DNA from: an uncultured Dorea sp.
GTDB lineage: Bacteria; Bacillota; Clostridia; Lachnospirales; Lachnospiraceae
Assembly: GCA_910588745.1 (NCBI GenBank)
Contig: CAJURK010000019.1
Span: 1-54,195, forward strand
Reading direction: 5' to 3'
Length of the DNA: 54,195 nucleotides
The notes under the pieces were generated by a model. That model saw only the letters and a list, made by a program, of their open reading frames with translations. It ran no database searches and had not been told where the DNA came from. A program made the translations under genes and the position numbers. Positions 24,018 through 32,652 of this stretch are shown piece after piece. Within the stretch, counting starts at the first letter, position 1, and every line of letters starts with the position of its first letter.

Positions 24018-25373
24018 ATGGATTTATTTGAATATGCCAGAGCGCAGAATGTGGAAAAGGAGTCGCCGCTTGCGTCGCGTATGCGGCCCGCTTCCCTTGA
24101 GGAAGTGGTGGGACAGCAGCATATAATAGGTAAGGACAAGCTTTTATACCGGGCAATTAAGGCGGATAAGCTGAGTTCTATTATTTTTTACGGACCGCCG
24201 GGGACGGGGAAGACCACCCTTGCGAAAGTGATTGCCAACACCACCAGCGCGGAATTTACCCAGATCAACGCGACGGTGGCGGGGAAGAAAGATATGGAAG
24301 CAGTGGTAAAGAAAACCCAGGATATGAAGGGGATGTACCAGAAACGTACCATTCTCTTTGTGGATGAGATTCATCGCTTTCATAAAGGGCAGCAGGATTA
24401 TCTGCTTCCTTTTGTAGAGGACGGAACTTTGATTTTGATTGGGGCGACTACGGAAAATCCGTATTTTGAGGTGAACGGCGCGCTGCTATCCAGATCCAGT
24501 ATCTTTGAGCTGAAACCGCTTGGCAAAGAAGATATCAAAACGCTTTTACGAAGAGCTGTGGAGAATGAGAAAAAAGGGATGGGAAGCTACCGGGCCGAAA
24601 TAGATGAGGATGCGCTGGAGTTTTTGGCGGATATCGCGGGCGGAGACGCGAGAAATGCATTGAACGCCATAGAACTTGGCATACTGACTACAGAGCGCAG
24701 TGAGGACGGAAAGATACATATTACCATAGACGTAGCTTCGGAATGTATCCAGAAGCGGGTAATACGGTATGATAAAGCCGGGGATAACCATTACGATACG
24801 ATTTCCGCATTTATCAAAAGCATGAGAGGGTCTGACGCGGACGCGGCGGTATATTATTTAGCAAAGATGCTGTATGCGGGAGAGGATATTAAATTTATTG
24901 CCAGAAGAATTATGATCTGTGCCGCGGAGGATGTGGGAAACGCGGATCCAATGGCGCTTACGGTGGCGGTATCCGCCGCTCAGGCCGTAGAACGCATCGG
25001 AATGCCGGAGGCGCAGATTATCCTGTCTCAGGCAGCGCTTTACGTGGCGACCGCGCCGAAGAGCAACTCGGCGGTAAACGCCGTATCCGCGGCTATGGAA
25101 CATGTAAAGCGGTATAAGACGACGGTTCCGGCGCATCTGCAGGACGCCCACTATGGCGGCGCCGGGAAGCTGGGCAGGGGGCTGAACTATAAATACGCCC
25201 ATAACTATCCCAACCACTATGTAGAACAGCAGTATCTCCCCGAAGAAATCAAAGACGCCAGATTCTACGCTCCAAGCGACAACGGACACGAAAAGCAGAT
25301 CAAGGAGTGGATGAAGTATATTCGTAGAATCGCAATGGATCATAAAAAAAGTATAAACAGTGTTGACAAATGA
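24018..25373 (+). CDS. rarA: replication-associated recombination protein A (AAA ATPase)
   Basis: 451 residues. Walker A GPPGTGKTTLAK (about residues 55-66), Walker B ILFVDEIHRF, sensor 1 IGATTENP and the arginine finger region ALLSRSSIFEL are all present, followed by the C-terminal tetramerisation domain (ALYVATAPKSNSAV, HLQDAHYGGAGKLGRGLNYKY). The protein, also called MgsA, acts at stalled replication forks with single-strand binding protein. ATG 24018 lies after AGATAGGAG. The last codons and stop (25371-25373) overlap the -35 of the hrcA promoter. Confidence 0.95.
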   Translation: MDLFEYARAQNVEKESPLASRMRPASLEEVVGQQHIIGKDKLLYRAIKADKLSSIIFYGPPGTGKTTLAKVIANTTSAEFTQINATVAGKKDMEAVVKKTQDMKGMYQKRTILFVDEIHRFHKGQQDYLLPFVEDGTLILIGATTENPYFEVNGALLSRSSIFELKPLGKEDIKTLLRRAVENEKKGMGSYRAEIDEDALEFLADIAGGDARNALNAIELGILTTERSEDGKIHITIDVASECIQKRVIRYDKAGDNHYDTISAFIKSMRGSDADAAVYYLAKMLYAGEDIKFIARRIMICAAEDVGNADPMALTVAVSAAQAVERIGMPEAQIILSQAALYVATAPKSNSAVNAVSAAMEHVKRYKTTVPAHLQDAHYGGAGKLGRGLNYKYAHNYPNHYVEQQYLPEEIKDARFYAPSDNGHEKQIKEWMKYIRRIAMDHKKSINSVDK

Positions 25374-25391
25374 AAAACCTAGTGTTAGATT
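25363..25391 (+). promoter_or_regulatory. sigma-A promoter of the hrcA-grpE-dnaK-dnaJ operon
   Basis: TTGACA (25363-25368) and TAGATT (25386-25391), 17-bp spacer. The -35 is embedded in the end of rarA. CIRCE follows directly, so the transcript begins at or just before the operator. Confidence 0.75.
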
Positions 25392-25405
25392 AATAATTGT
25401 AAAGA

Positions 25406-25432
25406 TTAGCACTCGAATTTAGTGAGTGCTAA
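25406..25432 (+). promoter_or_regulatory. CIRCE operator
   Basis: TTAGCACTC (25406-25414), nine-base spacer, GAGTGCTAA (25424-25432): a perfect CIRCE inverted repeat, the known HrcA binding site. It controls the chaperone operon and makes hrcA autoregulated. Confidence 0.97.
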
Positions 25433-25455
25433 TAAATAGAAGGGAGACTGGAAAG

Positions 25456-26493
25456 ATGCTGGTAAAAGAAGCTCTTGGTGAGAGAAAACTGACGATACTG
25501 CATGCGATCATCAAGACCTATCTTGAGACAGGGGAGCCGGTTGGCTCAAGAACGATTTCCAAGTACTCGGACTTGAACTTGAGTTCAGCCACTATCCGCA
25601 ATGAGATGGCGGATCTGGAGGAGCTGGGTTATATCCTGCAGCCCCATACCTCCGCGGGCAGGATTCCTTCGGATAAGGGTTATCGGTTATATGTGGATAT
25701 GCTGATGGAGGAGAAGGAGCAGGAACTCAACGAGATGCAGGAACAGATGCTTGAGAAAGCAGATAAGATGGAACATCTTCTAAAGCAGGCGGCAAGAGTT
25801 CTGGCAAATAATACGAACTATGCTACCATGGTCTCCACTCCGAGAAGCAGTGCGAACCGGATCAAGTTTATTCAGCTTTCCAAGGTGGATGAGGAGCAGA
25901 TCATTGCGGTAATCGTGCTTGGAGGCAATGTAATCAAGAACAAGATTATTAATATGGATGAACCTTTGAGCAACGAAAATCTGCTGAAGTTGAATATGCT
26001 TCTCAATACAACCTTAAACGGGATGTCTATCGAGGAGATTAACCTGGGACTGATTGCAAGGCTTAAGGAACAGGCGGGAATCCACAGCGAGGTGGTAGGC
26101 AACGTGTTTGACGCCGTTGCGGAGGCTATACAGGTGGATGAGGATATGCAGATTTATACCAGTGGTACGACGAATATTTTTAAGTATCCGGAACTTTCCG
26201 ATAAACAGAGCGCCCAGGAGATCATCAGCGCGTTTGAAGAAAAGCAGCAGCTTACGGAACTGGTGACCCAGACGCTGGCGCAGGAAGAGAATACAGGGAT
26301 CCAGGTGTATATCGGCGACGAGACGCCGGTGCAGAACATGAAGGACTGCAGCGTAGTAACCGCCACCTATGAATTAGGAGAAGGCATGAAGGGAACCATT
26401 GGTATTATAGGGCCAAAGCGAATGGATTATGAACATGTATTGAAATCGCTGAAAAGGCTTCAGGGCGAATTGGATGCGATTTTCCATAAATAA
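25456..26493 (+). CDS. hrcA: heat-inducible transcription repressor HrcA
   Basis: 345 residues from ATG 25456, preceded by GAAGGGAG (25440-25447); an in-frame GTG at 25426 lies inside CIRCE and is not the start. The N-terminal winged helix (about 5-75) has LTILHAIIKTYLETGEPVGS and SSATIRNEMADLEELGYI; the GAF-like central and C-terminal region follows. HrcA binds CIRCE and represses the chaperone genes; its folding depends on GroEL in other Firmicutes, which couples repression to chaperone supply. First gene of the operon, 23 bp before grpE. Confidence 0.97.
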   Translation: MLVKEALGERKLTILHAIIKTYLETGEPVGSRTISKYSDLNLSSATIRNEMADLEELGYILQPHTSAGRIPSDKGYRLYVDMLMEEKEQELNEMQEQMLEKADKMEHLLKQAARVLANNTNYATMVSTPRSSANRIKFIQLSKVDEEQIIAVIVLGGNVIKNKIINMDEPLSNENLLKLNMLLNTTLNGMSIEEINLGLIARLKEQAGIHSEVVGNVFDAVAEAIQVDEDMQIYTSGTTNIFKYPELSDKQSAQEIISAFEEKQQLTELVTQTLAQEENTGIQVYIGDETPVQNMKDCSVVTATYELGEGMKGTIGIIGPKRMDYEHVLKSLKRLQGELDAIFHK

Positions 26494-26516
26494 GTTAATA
26501 GAAAGGTGGATTACCA

Positions 26517-27206
26517 TTGGATAAAGAAAAGGATATGAATCAGGAAAAGACCCAGGAAGAGATAGTAAAAGAAGCCCTGGAGGAAGCAAAGAAGGCTGCG
26601 GCAGAAGCTAAGGAAGCAGAGAGCCGTACAGAAGAGCAGGGTGAGCCGGTGCAGGAAGCAGACGAGGATTCTGCAGAAGATGCAGAAGACGCAGATAAGG
26701 AAGATGAAAACGCCGATGGAGCTTCCGGGGATAAGAAGAGCAGATTCTTCGGCAAAAAGAATAAAAAAGACAAAAAAGACGAGAAGATTGAAGAGCTTAC
26801 TGATAAGCTTACCCGTCAGATGGCAGAGTTTGATAACTTCCGCAAGCGTACGGAGAAGGAGAAATCCCAGATGTACGAAATAGGAGCGAAAGATATCATA
26901 GATAAGATTCTTCCGGTAGTGGACAATTTTGAGAGAGGTCTCGGAGCTGTAACTGAGGAGGAAAAAGAAAATCCATTCGTCCAGGGAATGGATAAGATCT
27001 ACAAACAATTCATGACTACCCTGGAGGGAGCCGGCGTGAAGCCGATCGAGGCAGTTGGTCAGGAATTTAACCCGGATTTCCACAATGCAGTGATGCACGA
27101 GGAGAACGAGGAGTTCGGAGAGAATATAATTACCGAAGAATTCCAGAAGGGTTACATGTATCGTGACTCCGTAGTGAGGCACAGTATGGTAAAGGTAGCA
27201 AACTAA
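26517..27206 (+). CDS. grpE: nucleotide exchange factor GrpE
   Basis: 229 residues. A long acidic, lysine-rich coiled-coil N-terminus (about 1-75) precedes the GrpE core (about 80-229: LTRQMAEFDNFRKRTEKEK, DNFERGL, EGAGVKPIEAVGQEFNPDFHNAV, which carry the family motifs). It releases ADP from DnaK. The start is TTG 26517 after AAAGGTGG (26502-26509); an ATG at 26535 lies further inside. The acidic N-terminal extension is longer than in Escherichia coli but usual for Lachnospiraceae. Confidence 0.96.
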   Translation: MDKEKDMNQEKTQEEIVKEALEEAKKAAAEAKEAESRTEEQGEPVQEADEDSAEDAEDADKEDENADGASGDKKSRFFGKKNKKDKKDEKIEELTDKLTRQMAEFDNFRKRTEKEKSQMYEIGAKDIIDKILPVVDNFERGLGAVTEEEKENPFVQGMDKIYKQFMTTLEGAGVKPIEAVGQEFNPDFHNAVMHEENEEFGENIITEEFQKGYMYRDSVVRHSMVKVAN

Positions 27207-27225
27207 AAATAGGAGGCAGAATATA

Positions 27226-29103
27226 ATGGGAAAGATAATTGGTATTGATTTAGGTACAACAAATAGCTGTGTTGCCGTTATGGAAGGCGGACAGCCGACA
27301 GTCATCGCGAACACAGAAGGAGCAAGAACTACGCCGTCTGTGGTTGCGTTTACAAAGACAGGCGAGCGTCTGGTGGGCGAGCCGGCAAAGCGTCAGGCGG
27401 TAACGAATGCCGAGAAGACCATTTCGTCTATTAAGAGAGAGATGGGCAGCGATTTTAAAGTAAAGATTGACGAGAAGAGATATTCGCCGCAGGAAATTTC
27501 CGCTATGATCCTGCAGAAGCTGAAAGCGGACGCAGAAGGGTATCTCGGCGAGAAGGTAACCGAGGCGGTCATTACCGTTCCTGCATATTTCAACGACGCG
27601 CAGCGTCAGGCTACCAAGGACGCGGGCAAAATCGCGGGACTTGATGTGAAGCGTATTATTAACGAGCCTACGGCTGCTGCGTTAGCTTACGGCCTTGACA
27701 ATGAAAAAGAGCAGAAGATCATGGTGTACGATCTGGGCGGCGGTACATTTGACGTATCCATCATCGAGATTGGCGACGGCGTTATTGAGGTACTTTCTAC
27801 GGCCGGCAACAACAGGCTTGGCGGCGATGATTTTGACCAGAAGATTACAGATTACATGCTGGCTGAGTTCAAAAAACAGGAAGGGGTAGACCTTTCTTCT
27901 GATAAGATGGCGCTTCAGAGATTGAAGGAAGCTGCGGAGAAGGCAAAGAAAGAGCTGTCTTCCGCAACAACCACCAATATCAACCTTCCGTTTATTACCG
28001 CCACAAGCGAAGGACCGAAGCATTTTGATATGAACCTTACCAGAGCGAAATTCGACGAACTGACCCACGACCTTGTGGAGAAGACGGCGGAGCCTGTTAC
28101 CAGAGCATTGTCCGACGCGGGCGTTACATCTTCCGAACTCGGTCAGGTATTGCTGGTCGGCGGTTCTACCCGTATCCCGGCGGTACAGGATAAGGTAAGA
28201 CAGCTTACCAGTAAAGAGCCAAGCAAGTCCCTGAACCCGGATGAGTGTGTGGCTCTCGGAGCTTCCGTACAGGGCGGTAAATTGGCCGGGGACGCAGGCG
28301 CGGGCGACATCCTGCTTCTGGACGTAACACCGCTTTCCCTGTCGATTGAGACGATGGGCGGCGTTGCTACCAGGCTGATTGAAAGAAATACTACGATTCC
28401 TACGAAGAAGAGCCAGATCTTCTCTACCGCGGCAGATAACCAGACGGCGGTTGATATCAACGTGGTACAGGGTGAGAGACAGTTTGCAAGAGATAATAAG
28501 TCCTTAGGACAGTTCCGTCTGGACGGCATCCCGCCGGCAAGACGCGGCGTTCCTCAGATCGAGGTTACCTTTGATATTGACGCTAACGGTATTGTAAACG
28601 TTTCTGCAAAGGATCTGGGAACAGGTAAAGAGCAGCATATTACCATTACGGCAGGTTCTAATATGTCGGACGCTGATATTGAGAAGGCTGTAAAGGAAGC
28701 GGCTGAATTTGAGGCTCAGGATAAGAAGCGTAAGGAAGGCATCGACGCGAAGAATGATGCGGACGCTATGGTATTCCAGACAGAGAAGGCTCTTGAGGAA
28801 GTTGGAGATAAGATTGACGCGGCAGACAAGGCGTCGGTTGAGGCTGAGTGCAAGGCGTTAAAAGAGCTTCTTGAGAAGGTGAATATGGATGATATCTCCG
28901 AAGCGCAGACAGCAGAGATTAACGCGGGCAAGGAGAAGCTGATGGAGACAGCCCAGAAGCTGTTTGCTAAGGTTTACGAGCAGGCGCAGGGCGCTCAGGG
29001 AGCAGGCCCGGACATGGGAGCGGGAGCAGGTCCGAATCCTGGTCCTGCGCCGGAAGGGTTTGACGGAGATGACGTTGTAGACGGAGATTACAAAGAAGTC
29101 TAA
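27226..29103 (+). CDS. dnaK: molecular chaperone DnaK (Hsp70)
   Basis: 625 residues. N-terminal ATPase domain (about 1-360) with IIGIDLGTTNSCVAVMEGG, the phosphate-2 motif VYDLGGGTFDVSI and the adenosine motif LVGGSTRIPAVQ; linker-substrate domain (about 365-500) with DVTPLSLSIETMGG; and a helical lid ending in a glycine/proline-rich tail and GDDVVDGDYKEV, the usual DnaK C-terminus. It binds exposed hydrophobic segments in an ATP-dependent cycle driven by DnaJ and GrpE. The ribosome site is AGGAGG (27210-27215). 148 bp of structured sequence separate it from dnaJ. Confidence 0.98.
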   Translation: MGKIIGIDLGTTNSCVAVMEGGQPTVIANTEGARTTPSVVAFTKTGERLVGEPAKRQAVTNAEKTISSIKREMGSDFKVKIDEKRYSPQEISAMILQKLKADAEGYLGEKVTEAVITVPAYFNDAQRQATKDAGKIAGLDVKRIINEPTAAALAYGLDNEKEQKIMVYDLGGGTFDVSIIEIGDGVIEVLSTAGNNRLGGDDFDQKITDYMLAEFKKQEGVDLSSDKMALQRLKEAAEKAKKELSSATTTNINLPFITATSEGPKHFDMNLTRAKFDELTHDLVEKTAEPVTRALSDAGVTSSELGQVLLVGGSTRIPAVQDKVRQLTSKEPSKSLNPDECVALGASVQGGKLAGDAGAGDILLLDVTPLSLSIETMGGVATRLIERNTTIPTKKSQIFSTAADNQTAVDINVVQGERQFARDNKSLGQFRLDGIPPARRGVPQIEVTFDIDANGIVNVSAKDLGTGKEQHITITAGSNMSDADIEKAVKEAAEFEAQDKKRKEGIDAKNDADAMVFQTEKALEEVGDKIDAADKASVEAECKALKELLEKVNMDDISEAQTAEINAGKEKLMETAQKLFAKVYEQAQGAQGAGPDMGAGAGPNPGPAPEGFDGDDVVDGDYKEV

Positions 29104-29180
29104 GTTGTTTGACCTATAGACAGCAGATATCTGCATAGATTTGCGGGCGGAAGCTGTTATGCAAAAATTTAGTAAAATTG

Positions 29181-29233
29181 TTCCGCGGGAGGAGACTGGA
29201 GAATGGGCCAGCCCATCTCGCGGAATTTCCGCG
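29181..29233 (+). promoter_or_regulatory. structured dnaJ leader with alternative stems
   Basis: TTCCGCG (29181-29187) can pair with CGCGGAA (29219-29225), enclosing a small TGGGC/GCCCA hairpin near 29204-29214. A second TTCCGCG (29227-29233) can pair with the same CGCGGAA in a tight local hairpin. The two structures exclude one another. The dnaJ ribosome site (AAAGGGA, 29240-29246) starts 7 bases further on. Confidence 0.5.
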
Positions 29234-29251
29234 TGAAAGAAAGGGATTACA

Positions 29252-30424
29252 ATGGCAGATAAGCGTGATTATTACGAGGTGCTTGGCGTCAGCAGAGATG
29301 CGGACGACGCAGCGTTGAAGAAGGCATATAGAAGTGTTGCCAAAAAGTATCATCCGGATATGAATCCAGGAGATAAAGAGGCAGAGAAGAAGTTTAAAGA
29401 GGCGTCCGAGGCATATGCGGTACTCAGCGACGCGGATAAGAGAAGGCAGTATGACCAGTTCGGCCACGCCGCATTTGAAGGCGGCGGAGGCGGCGGAGGA
29501 TTCGGAGGATTTGATTTCAGCGGCGCTGACTTCAGCGATATATTCGGCGATATATTCGGCGATTTATTTGGGGGAGGCAGAAGAACTGGACGCGCGAACC
29601 AAGGGCCTATGAAAGGTATGAATATCCGGAAAGGCGTAAGAATTACCTTTGAAGAAGCCGTATTTGGCTGCGAGAAGGAACTGGAGGTCGTATTAAAGGA
29701 TCCTTGTCCGAAGTGCGGAGGAAGCGGCGCAAAACAGGGAACCTCACCGGAGACCTGTTCAAAATGCGGCGGCAAAGGCCAGGTAGTATATACGCAGCAG
29801 TCCTTATTTGGAATGGTTCAGAATGTGCAGACCTGTCCGGACTGCCACGGCAGCGGTAAGATGATCCGGGATAAGTGTCCGGACTGCAGCGGAACAGGAT
29901 TTATTTCCAATAAGAAAAAGATTTCCGTATCAATTCCGGCTGGAATTGATAATGGACAGAGCGTTAGGATCCGGGAGAAGGGCGAGCCGGGTCTAAACGG
30001 CGGTCCGAGAGGCGATCTGTTAGTTGAAGTGGCTGTATCCAGGCATCCGATTTTTCAACGCCAGGATATGCACATTTTTTCAACGGCTCCGATTTCCTTT
30101 GCTCAGGCCGCTCTTGGAGCAGACGTGAAGATTAAGACCGTGGACGGCGAAGTGCTTTATAGTGTAAAGCCGGGAACGAAGACCGATACGAAGGTAAGGC
30201 TGCGGGGGAAGGGCGTTCCTTCTGTGAGAAATTCACAGATCCGGGGAGACCATTATGTGACGCTGGTAATCCAGACGCCGGAGAAGCTGAGTTCGGAGGC
30301 GAAGGAAGCGCTGCGCAAGTTCGATGAGCTGACCGGGAATACGCTGAATACTCCGGAGGCCGGAAAGACAAAGCCGAAGAAAAAAGGATTTATGAATAAG
30401 ATGAAAGAAGCCTTCGATGATTAA
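29252..30424 (+). CDS. dnaJ: molecular chaperone DnaJ (Hsp40)
   Basis: 390 residues. J domain (about 1-70) with the HPD triad (KYHPDMNPG), a glycine/phenylalanine-rich stretch (about 75-115, with GDIFGD repeats), a zinc-finger domain with four CxxCxGxG repeats (CPKCGGSG, CSKCGGKG, CPDCHGSG, CPDCSGTG) and the C-terminal substrate-binding domains. It delivers clients to DnaK and stimulates ATP hydrolysis. It closes the chaperone operon; its stop (30422-30424) overlaps the convergent MFS gene by four bases, with no terminator between them. Confidence 0.97.
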   Translation: MADKRDYYEVLGVSRDADDAALKKAYRSVAKKYHPDMNPGDKEAEKKFKEASEAYAVLSDADKRRQYDQFGHAAFEGGGGGGGFGGFDFSGADFSDIFGDIFGDLFGGGRRTGRANQGPMKGMNIRKGVRITFEEAVFGCEKELEVVLKDPCPKCGGSGAKQGTSPETCSKCGGKGQVVYTQQSLFGMVQNVQTCPDCHGSGKMIRDKCPDCSGTGFISNKKKISVSIPAGIDNGQSVRIREKGEPGLNGGPRGDLLVEVAVSRHPIFQRQDMHIFSTAPISFAQAALGADVKIKTVDGEVLYSVKPGTKTDTKVRLRGKGVPSVRNSQIRGDHYVTLVIQTPEKLSSEAKEALRKFDELTGNTLNTPEAGKTKPKKKGFMNKMKEAFDD

Positions 30425-31608
30425 TCGGGGGCTCGTTGCATCTTTTGGCAGAGTATCATTCCCATTAATAATAGGGCCGGGAAAAGAATAGCCGCTAAAA
30501 TACCCATTTTCAAATCGTCTTCCAATGCGCCCGATACCATTCCGGCAAACGTAGGTCCTGCCGAACAGCCGATATCCCCGCCCAAAGCTAATAAGGCGAA
30601 CATGGCTGTTCCGCCTTTGGGTAACGCTGCGGAGGCTTTGCTGAAAGTACCCGGCCACATAATTCCAACCGAAAGCCCGCAGACAGCGCAGGAAAGCAAA
30701 CTAAGCTGTGGAACGGGAAACAGAGAGATTCCTAAGTAAGCTAAAATACACAGGCCGCTGCTGTAAATCATAAATCGTTCCAGATGGATCCGGTCGCCAT
30801 ATTTGCCGTAAAATAGTCTGGATGTACCCATCAAAACGGCAAACGCCATCGGCCCTGCCAGATCGCCGGCTGTTTTGGAAATCCCAAGCCCGTTTTCAGC
30901 AAAAGTAGAAGCCCATTGGCTTACGGCCTGTTCGCTTGCTCCCGCGCACACCATCATGACCAGCAGAATCCAAAATACCTTTCTCTTAAATAGTTCCGTT
31001 ATCTGCAGTCCTGGTTCGCCGTCTTCCATCAACGGCGCAATAGGAACTTTTACAAATACAAGGGCGTTTCCCATTGGAATCAGCGCCCAGATTACCGCCA
31101 GCATTTTCCAATTATCAATACCCGCAATGTAGAAAAATAAAGTTGATATAAGGACAACTCCCGCATGTCCCCAACAGTAAAAGGAATGCAGCATACTCAT
31201 GGCTTTTTCCTTATTGTCGGAAGGGCAGGCTTCCACAACGGGACTGACAAGAACTTCCAAAAGCCCTCCGCCAATGGCGTAGATCATTACGGCAATTAAA
31301 ATTCCGGTAAAAGGAACCGGAGTAATTTCCGGTAAAACTGTGAGAAGAAACAAACCGGCCGCCGACATAATATGGGCGGTAATCATGGACGCTCGATACC
31401 CAATTTTATCTATAAATCCAACGGAAAGAAGATCGACGAATAGCTGTACTCCAAAATTAAAAGTTACCAGCAGCGTAATCTGGGAAAGCGGGATGCGGTA
31501 GTTTCTCTGAAAGAACAAAAACAGCAGAGGAGCAAAATTATTGACAATTGCCTGTACGATGTATCCAACAAAGCAGGCGGCGATCGTTTTATTATAGTTG
31601 TTGTTCAT
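30421..31608 (-). CDS. MFS family transporter
   Basis: 395 residues, 12 hydrophobic helices. The family shape is visible in FLLTVLPEITPVPF, YRIPLSQITLLVTFNFGVQLFVDL at helix 2, and GLSVGIMWPGTFSKASAALPKGGTAMF in helix 10-11, the last resembling FucP/FHS-type and sugar/proton symporters of Firmicutes. Substrate unknown. The ATG at 31608 is preceded by AAGGAGG on the minus strand (31614-31620). Its 3' end overlaps dnaJ by four bases tail to tail. Confidence 0.88.
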   Translation of the reverse strand: MNNNYNKTIAACFVGYIVQAIVNNFAPLLFLFFQRNYRIPLSQITLLVTFNFGVQLFVDLLSVGFIDKIGYRASMITAHIMSAAGLFLLTVLPEITPVPFTGILIAVMIYAIGGGLLEVLVSPVVEACPSDNKEKAMSMLHSFYCWGHAGVVLISTLFFYIAGIDNWKMLAVIWALIPMGNALVFVKVPIAPLMEDGEPGLQITELFKRKVFWILLVMMVCAGASEQAVSQWASTFAENGLGISKTAGDLAGPMAFAVLMGTSRLFYGKYGDRIHLERFMIYSSGLCILAYLGISLFPVPQLSLLSCAVCGLSVGIMWPGTFSKASAALPKGGTAMFALLALGGDIGCSAGPTFAGMVSGALEDDLKMGILAAILFPALLLMGMILCQKMQRAPD

Positions 31609-31770
31609 GTCTTATCCTCCTTGCAAATGGAACGATATGTAGTGACTTTATTACTGGACGCCAAAGAGAAAATTCCTACGCATAGTTTAAACGACGCTGT
31701 TTTAGAAAGCAAGATATACATGACAAAAGTTTTTGAAAGTCTGTTCCGTTATCCTGGTATATGTTGTATA

Positions 31771-32521
31771 ATGAAACTTATTATTTACAGAAGAACGCCG
31801 ATTTTTAAAGGCGCGACGCGGATTATTGCGGCTGCTGTTTTTTCTTTTTGGTTCCAAGCCATGCCGCGGTTAGTTTCGTATCGGGGCTGGCAATATGCGC
31901 AATTATTTTTATGGATGGTATTTGAAATGTCAGTCTGAGACTCAGACTCTGGCAGTCATACCGGCAGTACACCGATCAGGACAAAAACGGTCTTGCTCCA
32001 TTCAGTTTATTACAAAGAACCATGCTTGGAATGTGGATTATCCCGCCGCGGCATTCCGCCGGATGAAAGAAGGTATTCGGATAGGCAGGAACCGGTTTGG
32101 AGAAAAGGGGATTTTTCTGGCGGTAAATACGCCGAAATTAACGATCAGCGGAAAACATCGCTGATGCTTGTCCGTGGCGGATGTCCCGATTGCAGGATTT
32201 GATTTCCGCGGTGTTATTAGCGTAGTATTATGGAAGGGCAGACAATACCGGCTGGCAACTTATTTAGGGGCGAAAGCGGTATGGACCCAGGGCGGGAAGA
32301 TTCGGATTGCACAGGGAAATATGGAATTAGAGGCGTGGCCGCCGGAAGAAATTAAAAGTCCATTAAAAGCCCCGGTTAACGGGGAGATGAAACGGACGAT
32401 CCATGAAAGCGCAGCCTGTCGGGTTCGTTACAGATTTCGGAAGGCAGGGCGCACGTTTTTTTCCTTTACAACAGACCAGGCGTCTGTTGAATATGAGAGG
32501 ATTTCAGTTCGCATGCCCTGA
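31771..32521 (+). pseudogene. decayed tocopherol cyclase-like protein gene
   Basis: Fragments of one family appear in successive frames. The start MKLIIYRRTPIFKGATR (31771) lies in one frame; RNYFYGWYLKCQSETQTLAVIPAVHR then QKRSCSIQFITKNHAWNVDY (31895-32164, shortened here) in a second; and SVADVPIAGFDFRGVISVVLWKGRQYRLATYLGAKAV to 32521, again in the second after a stop at 32162-32164. The pieces match the bacterial tocopherol-cyclase-like family, whose members have NYFEGWYFK near the start and about 100 residues between these two blocks; here that middle part is missing. So the gene carries an in-frame stop, a frameshift near its start and an internal deletion. The region 31609-31770 upstream holds no other gene I can support. 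Confidence 0.65.
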
Positions 32522-32652
32522 TATCAGGGGCATAGCGGCCGTAAGTTGATTCAATTCTAGATAGTATCGCTGGTAAAATATTCTCAGTTTTAATATGGAG
32601 TATGGCGGGAGGTTTGTTGCGGAATGAGAAAACCGGGAGCGGGGTGGGGGAC

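Noticed and set aside
25426..25455. GTG start of HrcA inside CIRCE
   Set aside because: It lies within the operator without a ribosome site; family members start near the residues encoded at 25456.
26511..27314. 267-codon frame on the minus strand opposite grpE
   Set aside because: A mirror of the acidic, lysine-rich grpE codons; hydrophobic and cysteine-rich shadow without signals.
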